From: Bacillota bacterium
Lineage (GTDB): Bacteria; Bacillota; Clostridia; Oscillospirales; Acutalibacteraceae
Direction: 5' to 3'
Length of the DNA stretch: 64,000 nt
Assembly (NCBI GenBank): GCA_023458755.1
Contig: JAEWYE010000019.1
Span: forward strand, 62,001-126,000
The position numbers and the translations under genes were made by a program. The notes under the pieces were generated by a model, which worked only from the letters and a program-made list of their open reading frames with translations, searched no databases and was not told the DNA's origin. The stretch's first letter is position 1. The number at the start of each line of letters is the position of its first letter. This document shows positions 1-8,770 of the stretch, one piece after another.

Positions 1-1
1 A

Positions 2-70
2 AAAGGCGCAACGTCTTCGATTCCACTTTTAAAAGAAGTGAAGGAAGCAAACCTTACGCTTTCTGTATAA
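2..70 (+). CDS. C-terminal end of an unidentified protein (partial)
   Basis: Only the last 22 codons are inside the window; the frame runs open from base 2 to the TAA at 68-70 and ends ...KEANLTLSV. A good intrinsic terminator starts 11 bases after the stop, which supports this being a real gene end. The stub is too short to assign a family. Confidence 0.5.
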   Translation, partial: KGATSSIPLLKEVKEANLTLSV

Positions 71-80
71 TAAAATTTGT

Positions 81-117
81 ACCCGGTGCGATTTTGCAGC
101 ACCGGGTATTTTTTTTT
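81..117 (+). terminator. Intrinsic terminator
   Basis: A perfect 9-bp stem (81-89 with 99-107, ACCCGGTGC/GCACCGGGT) closes a 9-base loop and is followed by a run of T at 109-117. It sits directly after the partial gene ending at 70 and separates it from the LacI-type regulator. Confidence 0.9.
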
Positions 118-184
118 GTTCGAAAGCACTTGCATATTTCTGTATAATGTTTTAAAGTATAGAATAAAGAGGTGGGATATCCGT

Positions 185-1198
185 ATGAAACCCAGTATCA
201 AACAGCTCAGTGAACTGACCGGTTTTTCACCGGCCACTATTTCCAATGCACTGAACAAAAAAGCCGGCGTCAATAAAGAAACCTCCGAACTTATATTTCA
301 TGCGGCGCGCGAAACAGGCTATCTGCAAAGCGCGAAGATTACCAGTATTCGCTTTGTCATTTATCGGAAGAGCGGAAAGATCATCGATAATTCACCGTTT
401 TTTGCGGAACTGATATCCGGTGTGGAAAATGCGGGGCGGGATTACGGATATGAAACGGTTATTTGCCATCTTGACCATGGTTCGGATAACTTTGACAAGC
501 TGATGAAAAACATTTTAGAGGACAGTTCAACAGCTAATTTGATACTTGCAACCGAATTGGATGAGGAGGATATGGCCCCTTTTAAAGATGCTCGCTGTCC
601 GGTTGTGATGTTGGACAGTTGGCTGGAAAATATGAGTTTTAACGCGGTGTTGATAGATAATACCGATTCCATGTTTCAGGCTGCGACATATTTGATTGCG
701 AACGGGCACAAAAAAATCGGCTATTTAAGGAGCAGTATTACCATCCGGAATTTTTATTGTCGACAGAGCGGCTTTCTAAGAGCGCTCTTACGGGCTGAAA
801 TTCCGTATCAGCCGAAATATATCATTTCTGTATCGCCAACTATGGATGGCGCGTACTCGGATATGAGCAAATATTTGGATGAGCATTCCGATGATTTGCC
901 CACAGCGTTTTGCGCGGATGATGATATTATTGCGTTGGGTGCCTGCAAAGCACTGAAAGAGCATGGGTATGATATCCCGAACGATATTTCTGTTGTCGGG
1001 TTTGATGATATCCCGTTTTGTGACATTTCTTCACCTCCGCTCACAACCATACACGTGTTCAAGCAGGAAATGGGTGAAGTAGCGGTCAGACAGCTAGCAA
1101 ATTTAGTGAAAACCGGAACGAAGACCAAAACGAAGGTACAGGTTTGCACCGAATTTGTGGAACGCGAGAGCGTAAAAAGGTTAGTGGATATAAAATAA
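185..1198 (+). CDS. LacI-family transcriptional regulator
   Basis: This 337-residue protein has the LacI/PurR layout. An N-terminal helix-turn-helix (about residues 2-25, with TGFSPATISNALN as recognition helix) precedes a hinge and a periplasmic-binding-protein-like sensor domain (about 55-330). The C-terminal block with FCADDDIIALGA and VVGFDDIPFCD is typical of the family. The ATG at 185 is chosen because the HTH begins right after it and AGGTGGGAT lies just upstream; the longer open frame from 77 would run through the terminator. It presumably represses a sugar or nucleoside gene set, but no target operon is adjacent, so the effector cannot be named. Confidence 0.9.
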   Translation: MKPSIKQLSELTGFSPATISNALNKKAGVNKETSELIFHAARETGYLQSAKITSIRFVIYRKSGKIIDNSPFFAELISGVENAGRDYGYETVICHLDHGSDNFDKLMKNILEDSSTANLILATELDEEDMAPFKDARCPVVMLDSWLENMSFNAVLIDNTDSMFQAATYLIANGHKKIGYLRSSITIRNFYCRQSGFLRALLRAEIPYQPKYIISVSPTMDGAYSDMSKYLDEHSDDLPTAFCADDDIIALGACKALKEHGYDIPNDISVVGFDDIPFCDISSPPLTTIHVFKQEMGEVAVRQLANLVKTGTKTKTKVQVCTEFVERESVKRLVDIK

Positions 1199-1262
1199 AT
1201 TTTTACTTTGAATTTACTTATCGTAAAATTAAGCAATAATAATTTTCAAATGAACAATAATA

Positions 1263-1295
1263 GGCCGGACGGATTCTTGATTCCGACCGGCCTTT
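1263..1295. terminator. Terminator-like hairpin between convergent genes
   Basis: GGCCGGACGGA (1263-1273) pairs with TTCCGACCGGCC (1281-1292) with one mismatch. It lies between the LacI-type gene (+) and the PPOX-like gene (-), so it may serve both. The T-run is short (TTTG), so efficiency is uncertain. Confidence 0.6.
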
Positions 1296-1338
1296 GTATC
1301 ATAAATTTAAAATACATCTTTGCATAAATCGTAAGCGG

Positions 1339-1731
1339 TTAAAACTTTATTATCAAGGGTTCTTCTGTAAAGGAAGAAATGATCGCAGTGGCATCTTTTA
1401 AGTAAAGAACCTGCGTGTTGCCGTCATCTGCCGCATACATGGATTTTAAAGAAGGATATGCGTTCAGCATATGCTGTCTGGCTTCTGTTCGGTCATTTTC
1501 AATCGCGGTTGCAGTCACACGAATCCATTTGCCGTTTGTCATACCGCAGATTTCAATTTTTGGATTCGCCAACATTTGTTTGGACACATTCTTTACCTTG
1601 CCGGTTTGAATATAGAGCTTGCCATCAAAAAGATCAATGGTCCCAAAAGGACGCACTCTGGGTTGATTCCCTTCCACTGTCGCAAGATAGTAGGTCTCGC
1701 ATTTTTTTAAAAACTCATATACTTCTTCCAT
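1339..1731 (-). CDS. PPOX-class FMN-binding (pyridoxamine 5'-phosphate oxidase-like) protein
   Basis: The 130-residue protein is a single split-barrel flavin-binding domain. It starts EEVYEFLKKCETYYLATVEG, followed by PRVRPFG and the LYIQTGKVKNVSKQM segment typical of small NimA/PPOX-like flavoproteins. Such proteins bind FMN or F420-like cofactors as homodimers and reduce or oxidise small molecules; the substrate here is unknown. The start at 1731 is supported by AGAGG nine bases upstream; a longer frame to 1794 adds residues unlike the family. It is a single-gene unit. Confidence 0.85.
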   Translation of the reverse strand: MEEVYEFLKKCETYYLATVEGNQPRVRPFGTIDLFDGKLYIQTGKVKNVSKQMLANPKIEICGMTNGKWIRVTATAIENDRTEARQHMLNAYPSLKSMYAADDGNTQVLYLKDATAIISSFTEEPLIIKF

Positions 1732-1880
1732 AACTAATACCTCTGTTTCATTTATTTTTATTTTGTTATAACATATTAAAATACACAATTTCAAGTGCCT
1801 TACTATGAATTATGCAGAAAATTGATATACAATTTGTATTTTAAATAAACGATATTACAAAATATATATTTTATATGTTC

Positions 1881-1915
1881 CGATAAGCAGAAAGCGGTTT
1901 GCTTTCTGCTTATCG
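1881..1915 (-). terminator. Hairpin downstream of the DUF2680 gene
   Basis: A perfect 15-bp inverted repeat (1881-1895 with 1901-1915, CGATAAGCAGAAAGC) has a 5-base loop and lies 13 bases past the stop of the minus-strand DUF2680 gene. There is no long U tract on the minus strand, so termination is inferred mainly from position and stem strength. Confidence 0.65.
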
Positions 1916-1927
1916 TTTTGGAAAAAA

Positions 1928-2347
1928 TTAGTGAGTCATGTGCATCATTGGCATCTTATCGGATTCGCGTATTTTTGTTTTGCTTTCCGTCAGTCTGGTT
2001 TTCATTTTGTCCGCGGTTTCTTTGTCGATTATGCCATCCTCGGCATATTTGTTGATCAACTGAATTTTGGTGTCAATCTGCTTGTCCATTAATTCGTAAA
2101 TTTCATTTTTTTGAGCGTCGGTCATTTCCGACCATTTCTTTTGTGAATTCTCTATTTTCGCTTTCCATTCCGCTTTTTGTTCCGGCGTTAAATTGAATTT
2201 CTGGCAATGATTCTCGCTCTCGCTTGCCGACGACGTGGTACCCGAACTGCTTTGGACGGCTTCACTGCTGGTTTCCGCAAAGACGGGCATATTGAGTGTG
2301 CCGATGAGTGACGCCATGACCAAGCCGGTCGCTAACGCTTTTTTCAT
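1928..2347 (-). CDS. Secreted DUF2680-like protein
   Basis: The protein has 139 residues. Residues 1-24 form a signal peptide (MKKALATGLVMASLIGTLNM, then PVFA for cleavage). A Ser-rich linker follows, then a charged helical region with LTPEQKAEWKAKIE and LINKYAEDGIIDKETADKMK, which matches the DUF2680/YckD pattern of small secreted Firmicute proteins. Function is unknown; the Met/His-rich tail (MPMMHMTH) could bind metal, but that is only a guess. The start at 2347 follows GGAAGGTG. The gene is divergent from the trp operon. Confidence 0.8.
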   Translation of the reverse strand: MKKALATGLVMASLIGTLNMPVFAETSSEAVQSSSGTTSSASESENHCQKFNLTPEQKAEWKAKIENSQKKWSEMTDAQKNEIYELMDKQIDTKIQLINKYAEDGIIDKETADKMKTRLTESKTKIRESDKMPMMHMTH

Positions 2348-2559
2348 TTCGAATTCACCTTCCTCATAAAATTTCATTTACAAAAGATTGTCCATCTTGC
2401 AAATAGATGAACACCTATTAGTGTTTCCGGTGATTTGCGTTTGTTTCATGGAAATGTGCATTGTCAGTAACTTCCGCTCAATACACTGCGAATTTTAAAT
2501 TTTCAAAAGGTAAATATCGAATTATTTGAATTTGAGAATTATGATAATTAAAATAACTA

Positions 2560-2588
2560 TTGACAAATCGAAAACAAGCGCATATTAT
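2560..2588 (+). promoter_or_regulatory. Promoter of the trp operon
   Basis: TTGACA (2560-2565) and TATTAT (2583-2588) are separated by 17 bases, close to the sigma-A consensus. Transcription would begin near 2595, at the start of the T-box leader. Confidence 0.85.
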
Positions 2589-2591
2589 AGA

Positions 2592-2876
2592 GAATAAATA
2601 AAGCAAACCGATGAGCAAGAGAAGTACGTAAAAGCGATTGCAATCCAGAGAGCCGCTAGATGGTGGGAATGCGGCAGCATAGGTTTTACCGAATGGACTT
2701 GCGAGGGCAGCCCAAAATTCATTGTGAAGAGTAGGCGCTGACGGGAACCCTGTCCGTTATCAGTGGGGTACATATGTTGGTATGTAAAATGAGCGGGTGA
2801 ATTTTCACCAATTTGGGTGGTATCGCAGAAGCAATTTAGGCTTTTGTCCCTTTACGGGGACAAAGGCCTTTTTTTA
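2592..2876 (+). promoter_or_regulatory. T-box leader (tRNA-Trp responsive) of the trp operon
   Basis: The leader carries the hallmarks of a T-box. GAAGTAC-type stem I bases lie near 2613, AGAGAG plus a GATGGTGGGAAT distal loop at about 2647-2670, and the conserved GGGTGGTATCGC antiterminator strand at 2815-2826. A terminator follows (stem 2838-2850 with about 2857-2869, then T-run 2869-2876). The triplet TGG at 2694-2696 (GAATGGAC) is in the right place to be the Trp specifier codon. Uncharged tRNA-Trp should favour readthrough into trpE. Specifier assignment is inference from position. Confidence 0.88.
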
Positions 2877-2904
2877 TACCTATTTTTAAAAAGGAGTGAG
2901 TCAA

Positions 2905-4368
2905 ATGCTGAAACCAACCTGTCGGCAGGCATGCGAGCTGGCAAACGAATATCGGGTAATTCCGGTCTGCAAAGAAATTTACGCGGACTTTATTACCCCG
3001 GTTGCCATGCTCCCAAAACTTGCCCGGCGCAGTCAGAAGTATTATTTGCTGGAAAGTATCGAAGGTGGCGAGCGATGGGGAAGGTACTCCTTTTTGGGTT
3101 TCAATCCGGTGGTGCATGTTACCTGCAAAAATCATACCGTTACCGTAAAAAGTGATTCAGCTGAAACCAAAACCGTTTACACGCAAAACCCAATGGATGT
3201 TATACGCGAGATTTTAGCCGAGTACAAATCTCCTCAATTACCGGAGATTCCGCCGTTTACCGGCGGATTTGTCGGATATTTTTCCTACGAGATGATTGGT
3301 TACGCCGAACCGGTCTTAAAGCTAAAAAAGAGTGATTTCCGCGATTTGGATTTGATGCTGTTTGATAAAGTGATTGCCTATGATCACTTGAAGCAAAAAA
3401 TATCAGTGGTTGTCAACATGAAGGCGGAAAGCGGGGAACAGGGTTACCTAAAAGCGGAGCAGGAAATTGAACAAATTATTCAGATGATTACCGATTCCGC
3501 ACCGTTCCCGACTGAACAGACGGATTCTGTGCCGGAATTCGCCTGCAATGTGACCAAAGAAGAATATTGCTCCATGGTGGAAAAAACCAAAGAGTACATT
3601 CGCAACGGCGATATTTTTCAGGGAGTAATTTCACGGCGGTTTGAGATAGAGTACAGATCCAGTCTTTTCAACACCTATCGTGTACTGCGCACCACAAACC
3701 CATCCCCCTACATGTTTTTTTTGCAGAATGACGACGTGCAGCTAGCGGGAACTTCACCCGAAACCTTAATTAAGCTCATTAACGGAAAACTTTCCACATT
3801 CCCGGTGGCGGGTTCCAGACCGCGCGGAAAAACGCAGGAGGAAGACGAAGAACTGGAGCGCGGATTGCTTGCGGACGATAAGGAGCTTGCCGAACACAAC
3901 ATGCTGGTGGATTTGGCACGAAACGATGTGGGCAGAATCGCCGAGTATTCTTCCGTAAAGGTAGAAGCGTATCAGGTCATTCACCGCTATTCCAAAATTA
4001 TGCACATTGCGTCGATTGTCGGTGGAAAACTTCGACGAGAGAGGGATGCCTGTGATGCGATTGCGGCAATGCTTCCGGCAGGTACGCTTTCCGGCGCGCC
4101 GAAAGTCCGGGCGTGCCAGATTATTGATGAAGTGGAACCGCAGGCAAGGGGTATTTACGGCGGTGCGGTCGGGTACCTTGATTTTTCCGGCAATATGGAT
4201 ATGTGCATCGGCATTCGCATGGCGGTGAAAAAAGGAGACCGGGTATACGTTCAGGCAGGCGCCGGAATCGTGGCGGACAGTGTGCCCGAAACTGAATACG
4301 AGGAGTCCGCCAACAAAGCGATGGCGGTTATGCAGGCGATAAAACTGGCAAGTGAGGTGAATTCCTGA
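2905..4368 (+). CDS. trpE: Anthranilate synthase component I
   Basis: TrpE converts chorismate to anthranilate, using ammonia delivered by TrpG; it is the first committed step of tryptophan synthesis. The 487-residue protein has the N-terminal domain with LLES (feedback Trp-binding element) and the chorismate-binding domain with GTSPETL, DLARNDVGRIA and GAPKVRACQIID. ATG at 2905 is preferred over the in-frame GTG at 2896 because the GTG lies inside the AAGGAG ribosome binding site (2891-2896). It is the first gene after the T-box and overlaps trpG by one base. Confidence 0.97.
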   Translation: MLKPTCRQACELANEYRVIPVCKEIYADFITPVAMLPKLARRSQKYYLLESIEGGERWGRYSFLGFNPVVHVTCKNHTVTVKSDSAETKTVYTQNPMDVIREILAEYKSPQLPEIPPFTGGFVGYFSYEMIGYAEPVLKLKKSDFRDLDLMLFDKVIAYDHLKQKISVVVNMKAESGEQGYLKAEQEIEQIIQMITDSAPFPTEQTDSVPEFACNVTKEEYCSMVEKTKEYIRNGDIFQGVISRRFEIEYRSSLFNTYRVLRTTNPSPYMFFLQNDDVQLAGTSPETLIKLINGKLSTFPVAGSRPRGKTQEEDEELERGLLADDKELAEHNMLVDLARNDVGRIAEYSSVKVEAYQVIHRYSKIMHIASIVGGKLRRERDACDAIAAMLPAGTLSGAPKVRACQIIDEVEPQARGIYGGAVGYLDFSGNMDMCIGIRMAVKKGDRVYVQAGAGIVADSVPETEYEESANKAMAVMQAIKLASEVNS

Positions 4369-4937
4369 TGGTTTTACTCATTGATAATTATGACAGCTTT
4401 TCCTACAATCTGGTTCAGCTTATCGGCGAATTCACGCAGGATATCCGTGTGGTGCGCAACGACGCGTTAACGGTGGAAGAAGCCGCGGCGCTTCATCCTT
4501 CTCAAATCGTCCTTTCACCGGGACCGGGCTTCCCGAAAGAAGCGGGCATCTGCGAAGAAATTGTTCAAAAAATGAAAGGTACGGTTCCAATCTTGGGCGT
4601 CTGCCTTGGGCATCAGGCAATCTGCGAAGCGTTCGGCGGAAAAATTGTTCACGCGAAAGAACTCATGCACGGTAAGCAGAGCAGTATCCACATTTCAAAC
4701 GGCAGTCCCATTTTTAAGGGTTTGGCGCCGATTATTCCCGCCGCCCGTTACCATTCGCTGATTGCGGAACGTGATTCTCTGCCGGATGAGCTTTTGGTGA
4801 TTGCCGAAGACGAAAAGCAGGAGGTCATGGCGGTGAAGCACCGAGACTTTGAACTGTACGGCCTGCAATTTCATCCCGAATCCATCTTAACGCCGCAGGG
4901 CGCGGCGATTATCCGAAATTTCTTGTTGATTAAATAA
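4368..4937 (+). CDS. trpG: Anthranilate synthase component II (glutamine amidotransferase)
   Basis: TrpG hydrolyses glutamine and passes ammonia to TrpE. The 189-residue class I amidotransferase opens with DNYDSFSYNLVQ and has the oxyanion motif SPGPGFP, the nucleophile Cys in LGVCLGHQAI, and the His-Glu pair in FHPES. Its ATG overlaps the trpE stop by one base, so the two subunits are likely translationally coupled. A 230-base gap with a dispersed repeat separates it from trpD. It is a separate protein, not fused to trpD. Confidence 0.96.
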   Translation: MVLLIDNYDSFSYNLVQLIGEFTQDIRVVRNDALTVEEAAALHPSQIVLSPGPGFPKEAGICEEIVQKMKGTVPILGVCLGHQAICEAFGGKIVHAKELMHGKQSSIHISNGSPIFKGLAPIIPAARYHSLIAERDSLPDELLVIAEDEKQEVMAVKHRDFELYGLQFHPESILTPQGAAIIRNFLLIK

Positions 4938-4960
4938 TTATTTTGCATCTCTCCACGATA

Positions 4961-5036
4961 CAGTTGCGTGCTTCCGCACGCTGACTGGAGGGGTGGGGGC
5001 GGCAAGCCGCCCCTTACGCTCCGATGGGGCGAAGGT
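4961..5036 (+). repeat. Dispersed GC-rich repeat, copy A
   Basis: The sequence has a small hairpin (GTTGCGTGC..GCACGC) followed by GGGGCGGCAAGCCGCCCC and CGCTCCGATGGGGCGAA. Related copies in the same orientation lie at 17834-17911, 41297-41430 and 62974-63164. It fills much of the trpG-trpD gap. No coding potential is visible. Confidence 0.8.
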
Positions 5037-5119
5037 TAGGATACGTTATATTTCATTACCCTTATTGTTTTAATTGGCGCTACTTCGATTTTGCCTATGA
5101 AATAGGCCAAAGTTAAATT

Positions 5120-5148
5120 TTGTAATGGGGCTTACGCTTAGCCATAAT
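5120..5148 (+). promoter_or_regulatory. Possible internal promoter before trpD
   Basis: TTGTAA (5120-5125) and CATAAT (5143-5148) are 17 bases apart, just after repeat copy A and 22 bases before trpD. It could give T-box-independent expression of trpDCFBA. Match to consensus is moderate, so this is tentative. Confidence 0.35.
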
Positions 5149-5169
5149 TTAAATTTATTGGAGGAAATT

Positions 5170-6189
5170 ATGATGATTACAACTGCAATTCACAGTTTGA
5201 TGGAGAAAGAGGAACTCTCCTATGAAACCGCCAAAGAGGTCATGAACGAAATCATGGATGGGAAAGCGACCAACGCGCAAATCAGTGCGTACCTTACCGC
5301 CCTGCGCATGAAGGGTGAAAACATTGAGGAAATCACCGGCAGTGCCGTCGCCATGCGCAGTCACTGTACCAAATTTGTCCCAGAAACCGATGTCCTTGAC
5401 ATTGTGGGTACCGGCGGCGACGAAGCATTCACCTTTAACATTTCCACTGTTTCGGCGTTCGTTGTTGCGGCGGCGGGTGTACCGGTCGCAAAGCACGGGA
5501 ATCGCAGTGTTTCCAGTAAATGCGGCAGTGCGGATGTTCTGGATGCGCTGGGTGTGAAAATCGACCTGACCGCGGAACAGAGTGAAAAAATTCTAAAAGA
5601 GATCGGAATTTGCTTTTTGTATGCGCCGGTCTATCACGCTTCCATGAAATACGCCGCACCGGTCAGACGCGAAATCGGTGTCCGTACTATTTTTAATATT
5701 TTAGGGCCTCTCGCCAATCCGGCAAGCGCGAATTTGCAGCTTCTCGGCGTCTATGATGAAAATTTGGTGGAGCCGCTCGCGAAAGTACTCGCAAATCTTG
5801 GTGTAAAGCGCGCCATGGTAGTTCACGGGCACGACGGTCTGGATGAAATCTCCCTTTGCGGTTCTTCCACTGTGTGCGAGGTGAACGGCGGCAAGCTGAA
5901 CAGCTTCTTTCTGGACCCCGCTCAGCTTGGGTTCCAGCCCTGCACCGCACAGGATTTGGTTGGCGGTGATCCCAAAGAAAACGCGCATATTGCCCTAGAT
6001 ATTCTTTCCGGCAAGCCGGGCGCAAAGCGGGATGTTGTTCTGCTGAATTCCGCCGTGTGCCTGTATATGGCAAACAGCAACATTACTTTGCGCGACTGTG
6101 TCAAGCTTGCGGCAGATACTATAGACAGCGGCAAGGCAATGGAAAAACTTCAGCGATTTATTCAGCTTTCCAACGAGGCGGCGGCATGA
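5170..6189 (+). CDS. trpD: Anthranilate phosphoribosyltransferase
   Basis: TrpD joins anthranilate to PRPP to give phosphoribosyl-anthranilate. The 339-residue protein shows the PRPP site GTGGDEAFTFNIST, the KHGNRSVSSKCGSADVL segment and the VRTIFNILGPLANPA region. Start: GGAGGA at 5160-5165 precedes two adjacent ATG codons (5170 and 5173); either could be used, and the longer upstream frame has no ribosome binding site. The stop overlaps the trpC start (ATGA), indicating coupling. Confidence 0.96.
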   Translation: MMITTAIHSLMEKEELSYETAKEVMNEIMDGKATNAQISAYLTALRMKGENIEEITGSAVAMRSHCTKFVPETDVLDIVGTGGDEAFTFNISTVSAFVVAAAGVPVAKHGNRSVSSKCGSADVLDALGVKIDLTAEQSEKILKEIGICFLYAPVYHASMKYAAPVRREIGVRTIFNILGPLANPASANLQLLGVYDENLVEPLAKVLANLGVKRAMVVHGHDGLDEISLCGSSTVCEVNGGKLNSFFLDPAQLGFQPCTAQDLVGGDPKENAHIALDILSGKPGAKRDVVLLNSAVCLYMANSNITLRDCVKLAADTIDSGKAMEKLQRFIQLSNEAAA

Positions 6190-6971
6190 TTCTCGATACA
6201 ATCGCGCTTTCCACCAAAAGCAGAGTGGAGCGGGCAAAAGCACGGGTACCGTATACAAAGATGAAAGAAAAGGCTTTGTCCGCTCCGGTGGAATCGTCGT
6301 TCCGGTTTGAAAAGGCATTGCGAAAGAATGAGATTTCTTTTATCTGCGAGGTGAAAAAAGCATCGCCTTCTAAGGGGTTGATTGCGGAAGATTTTCCGTA
6401 CCTTCAAATTGCGCGGGAATACGAATCGGCTGGCGCGGACGCAATTTCGGTGCTTACCGAGCCGGAGTTTTTTAAAGGAGATAACACCTATCTTTCCGAA
6501 ATACGTCAGGAGGTCTCCGTTCCGGTACTGCGCAAGGATTTTACCGTTGACGATTATCAGATTTATGAAGCGAAAACACTCGGTGCCGACGCGGTTTTGC
6601 TGATTTGCGCACTTTTGGATACCGAAACGCTGAAACAATATCTTGCGGTCTGCGAAACATTAGGTTTGTCCGCTTTGGTAGAAGCACATACCAAGGAAGA
6701 GGTACAATCCGCTTTGCGGGCGGGCGCAAGGGTAATCGGCGTGAATAACCGCAATTTAAAAACCTTTGAAGTGGATATTTCCATCTGTACCAAGCTTCGT
6801 GCACTGGTTCCGTCCGATGTTGTGTTTGTGGCGGAAAGCGGAATAAAAACGCCGCGGGAAGTAGCTGCCCTCAAACAGGCAAATGTCAACGCGGTGCTCA
6901 TCGGCGAAACGCTCATGCGCAGCCGGAATAAAAAGTCGGAACTGAGCCGGTTAAAAGGAGAAACCCAATGA
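6186..6971 (+). CDS. trpC: Indole-3-glycerol-phosphate synthase
   Basis: TrpC decarboxylates and closes the ring of carboxyphenylamino-deoxyribulose phosphate to form indole-3-glycerol phosphate. The 261-residue TIM barrel carries the family motifs CEVKKASPSKGLI (catalytic Lys), LRKDF, GVNNRNL and VAESGI. ATG at 6186 overlaps the trpD stop; a much longer frame from 6057 is embedded in trpD and is rejected. Its stop overlaps the trpF start by four bases. Confidence 0.96.
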   Translation: MILDTIALSTKSRVERAKARVPYTKMKEKALSAPVESSFRFEKALRKNEISFICEVKKASPSKGLIAEDFPYLQIAREYESAGADAISVLTEPEFFKGDNTYLSEIRQEVSVPVLRKDFTVDDYQIYEAKTLGADAVLLICALLDTETLKQYLAVCETLGLSALVEAHTKEEVQSALRAGARVIGVNNRNLKTFEVDISICTKLRALVPSDVVFVAESGIKTPREVAALKQANVNAVLIGETLMRSRNKKSELSRLKGETQ

Positions 6972-7585
6972 AAACAAAAGTAAAAATCTGCGGCATGATT
7001 CGAATGGAGGATATTCAGGCGGCAAACGCTGCGTGTCCCGATTATGTCGGATTTGTATTTGCGAAAAGCCGCAGGCAGATTGATTTTGATACGGCGCTGC
7101 GTTTAAAAGCGGAACTGCGCGGCGAAATTCAGTCGGTTGGTGTATTCGTAAACGAAACAGTCGAAAAAATAGCCGCTCTCGTTCGGGAAAAGGTAATCGA
7201 CGCGGTTCAGCTGCATGGATATGAGGACGCGGCCTATATAGAACGCCTTCGCGCAATGGCGAGGGTTCCTATAATTAAGGCGGTTCGGGTACAAAGTCCG
7301 GAACAGATTCAGTATTATGCAAAACTGCCGTGTGATTATTTACTGCTTGATACGTATGTAAAAGGCGAATGGGGCGGCAGCGGAAAAAGCTTTGACTGGA
7401 GCGTTATCCCGAAACTGCAAAAGCCTTATTTTCTGGCGGGCGGCTTGAACCCGCAGAACGTTACGGATGCCGTCACCGCTCTGCACCCCTATTGCGTGGA
7501 TGTCAGCAGCGGGGTGGAAACCGACGGCAGTAAGGACAGCGGAAAAATGGACGAATTTGTGAAACGAGTTAGGAGCGTGAGATAA
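6968..7585 (+). CDS. trpF: Phosphoribosylanthranilate isomerase
   Basis: TrpF performs the Amadori isomerisation between the TrpD and TrpC steps. The 205-residue barrel begins KVKICGM, with the catalytic Cys, and has DYVGFVFAKSRR, VQLHG, and LLLDTY with the catalytic Asp. The late GGLNP and VDVSSGVE phosphate-binding segments are intact. It is a separate gene (not fused to trpC), starts inside the trpC stop by ATGA overlap, and is followed directly by trpB. Confidence 0.95.
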   Translation: MKTKVKICGMIRMEDIQAANAACPDYVGFVFAKSRRQIDFDTALRLKAELRGEIQSVGVFVNETVEKIAALVREKVIDAVQLHGYEDAAYIERLRAMARVPIIKAVRVQSPEQIQYYAKLPCDYLLLDTYVKGEWGGSGKSFDWSVIPKLQKPYFLAGGLNPQNVTDAVTALHPYCVDVSSGVETDGSKDSGKMDEFVKRVRSVR

Positions 7586-8770
7586 ATGGCAAACGGAAGA
7601 TTCGGCTTGTACGGCGGCCAGTATATTCCCGAAACGCTGATGAACGCGGTCATCGAACTGGAAGAAGCCTATGAGCATTACAAAAACGACACGAAGTTTA
7701 ATCAGGAGTTAAATGAGCTGCTTGCGAACTACGCAGGGCGCCCGTCTCTGCTGTATTACGCGGAGAAAATGACGAGGGACTTGTGCGGTGCTAAAATCTA
7801 TTTAAAGCGTGAAGATTTAAACCATACCGGTTCTCATAAAATCAACAACGTGCTGGGGCAGGTGCTCCTAGCAAAGAAGATGGGCAAAACAAGGGTAATT
7901 GCTGAAACCGGAGCCGGTCAGCACGGGGTTGCCACCGCTACCGCTGCCGCGCTGATGGGCATGGAATGTGAAATCTTTATGGGCAAAGAGGATACTGACC
8001 GTCAGGCGCTGAATGTTTACCGGATGGAACTGCTCGGTGCGAAGGTGCATGCGGTGACGAGCGGTACGCAAACCCTAAAAGACGCGGTCAACGAAACCAT
8101 GCGTGAATGGACTTCCCGTATATCGGATACCCACTATGTGCTTGGTTCGGTTATGGGGCCGCACCCGTTCCCCATGATTGTGCGCGACTTTCAGAAAATT
8201 ATCGGCAAGGAAGTCCGCAGTCAGCTCATGGAACGCGAAGGAAGACTGCCGAGCGCGGTAATTGCCTGTGTGGGCGGCGGTAGCAACGCTATGGGCATTT
8301 TTTATGACTTTATTAAGGAAAAAGATGTGCGGTTAATCGGCTGTGAAGCTGCCGGACATGGTGCTGATACCGACAAAAACGCTGCTACCATCGCAAACGG
8401 AAGTGTGGGTATTTTTCACGGCATGAAGTCCTATTTCTGTCAGGATGAATATGGGCAAATCGCCCCGGTTTATTCTATTTCAGCTGGACTGGATTATCCG
8501 GGAATCGGGCCGGAACACGCCCAATTACACGACAGCGGGCGCGCCGAGTATGTGCCGATTACCGACAAAGAGGCCGTTGACGCGTTTGAGTACCTTTCGC
8601 AAACCGAGGGAATTATTCCGGCGATTGAAAGTGCCCACGCGGTAGCTTATGCCCGCAAACTCGCGCCGCAGATGAAACCGGACGAAATCATCGTGGTGAA
8701 TATTTCCGGCAGGGGCGACAAAGACGTTGCGGCGATTGCACGCTACAGGGGGGTGGATATCCATGATTGA
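7586..8770 (+). CDS. trpB: Tryptophan synthase beta chain
   Basis: TrpB condenses indole with serine using PLP. The 394-residue protein is the TrpB1 type: it begins GRFGLYGGQYIPETLM and has the PLP lysine in HTGSHKINN, the GAGQHGVATA loop, and the phosphate-binding GGGSNAMG. The start codon follows the trpF stop without a gap; AGGAG lies at 7571-7575. The end overlaps trpA by eight bases, as expected for subunits of one complex. Confidence 0.97.
   Translation: MANGRFGLYGGQYIPETLMNAVIELEEAYEHYKNDTKFNQELNELLANYAGRPSLLYYAEKMTRDLCGAKIYLKREDLNHTGSHKINNVLGQVLLAKKMGKTRVIAETGAGQHGVATATAAALMGMECEIFMGKEDTDRQALNVYRMELLGAKVHAVTSGTQTLKDAVNETMREWTSRISDTHYVLGSVMGPHPFPMIVRDFQKIIGKEVRSQLMEREGRLPSAVIACVGGGSNAMGIFYDFIKEKDVRLIGCEAAGHGADTDKNAATIANGSVGIFHGMKSYFCQDEYGQIAPVYSISAGLDYPGIGPEHAQLHDSGRAEYVPITDKEAVDAFEYLSQTEGIIPAIESAHAVAYARKLAPQMKPDEIIVVNISGRGDKDVAAIARYRGVDIHD

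Noticed and set aside
2592..2876. Leader-peptide attenuator for trp
   Set aside because: No short frame with tandem Trp codons was found, while the GGGTGGTATCGC block and stem I elements identify a T-box.
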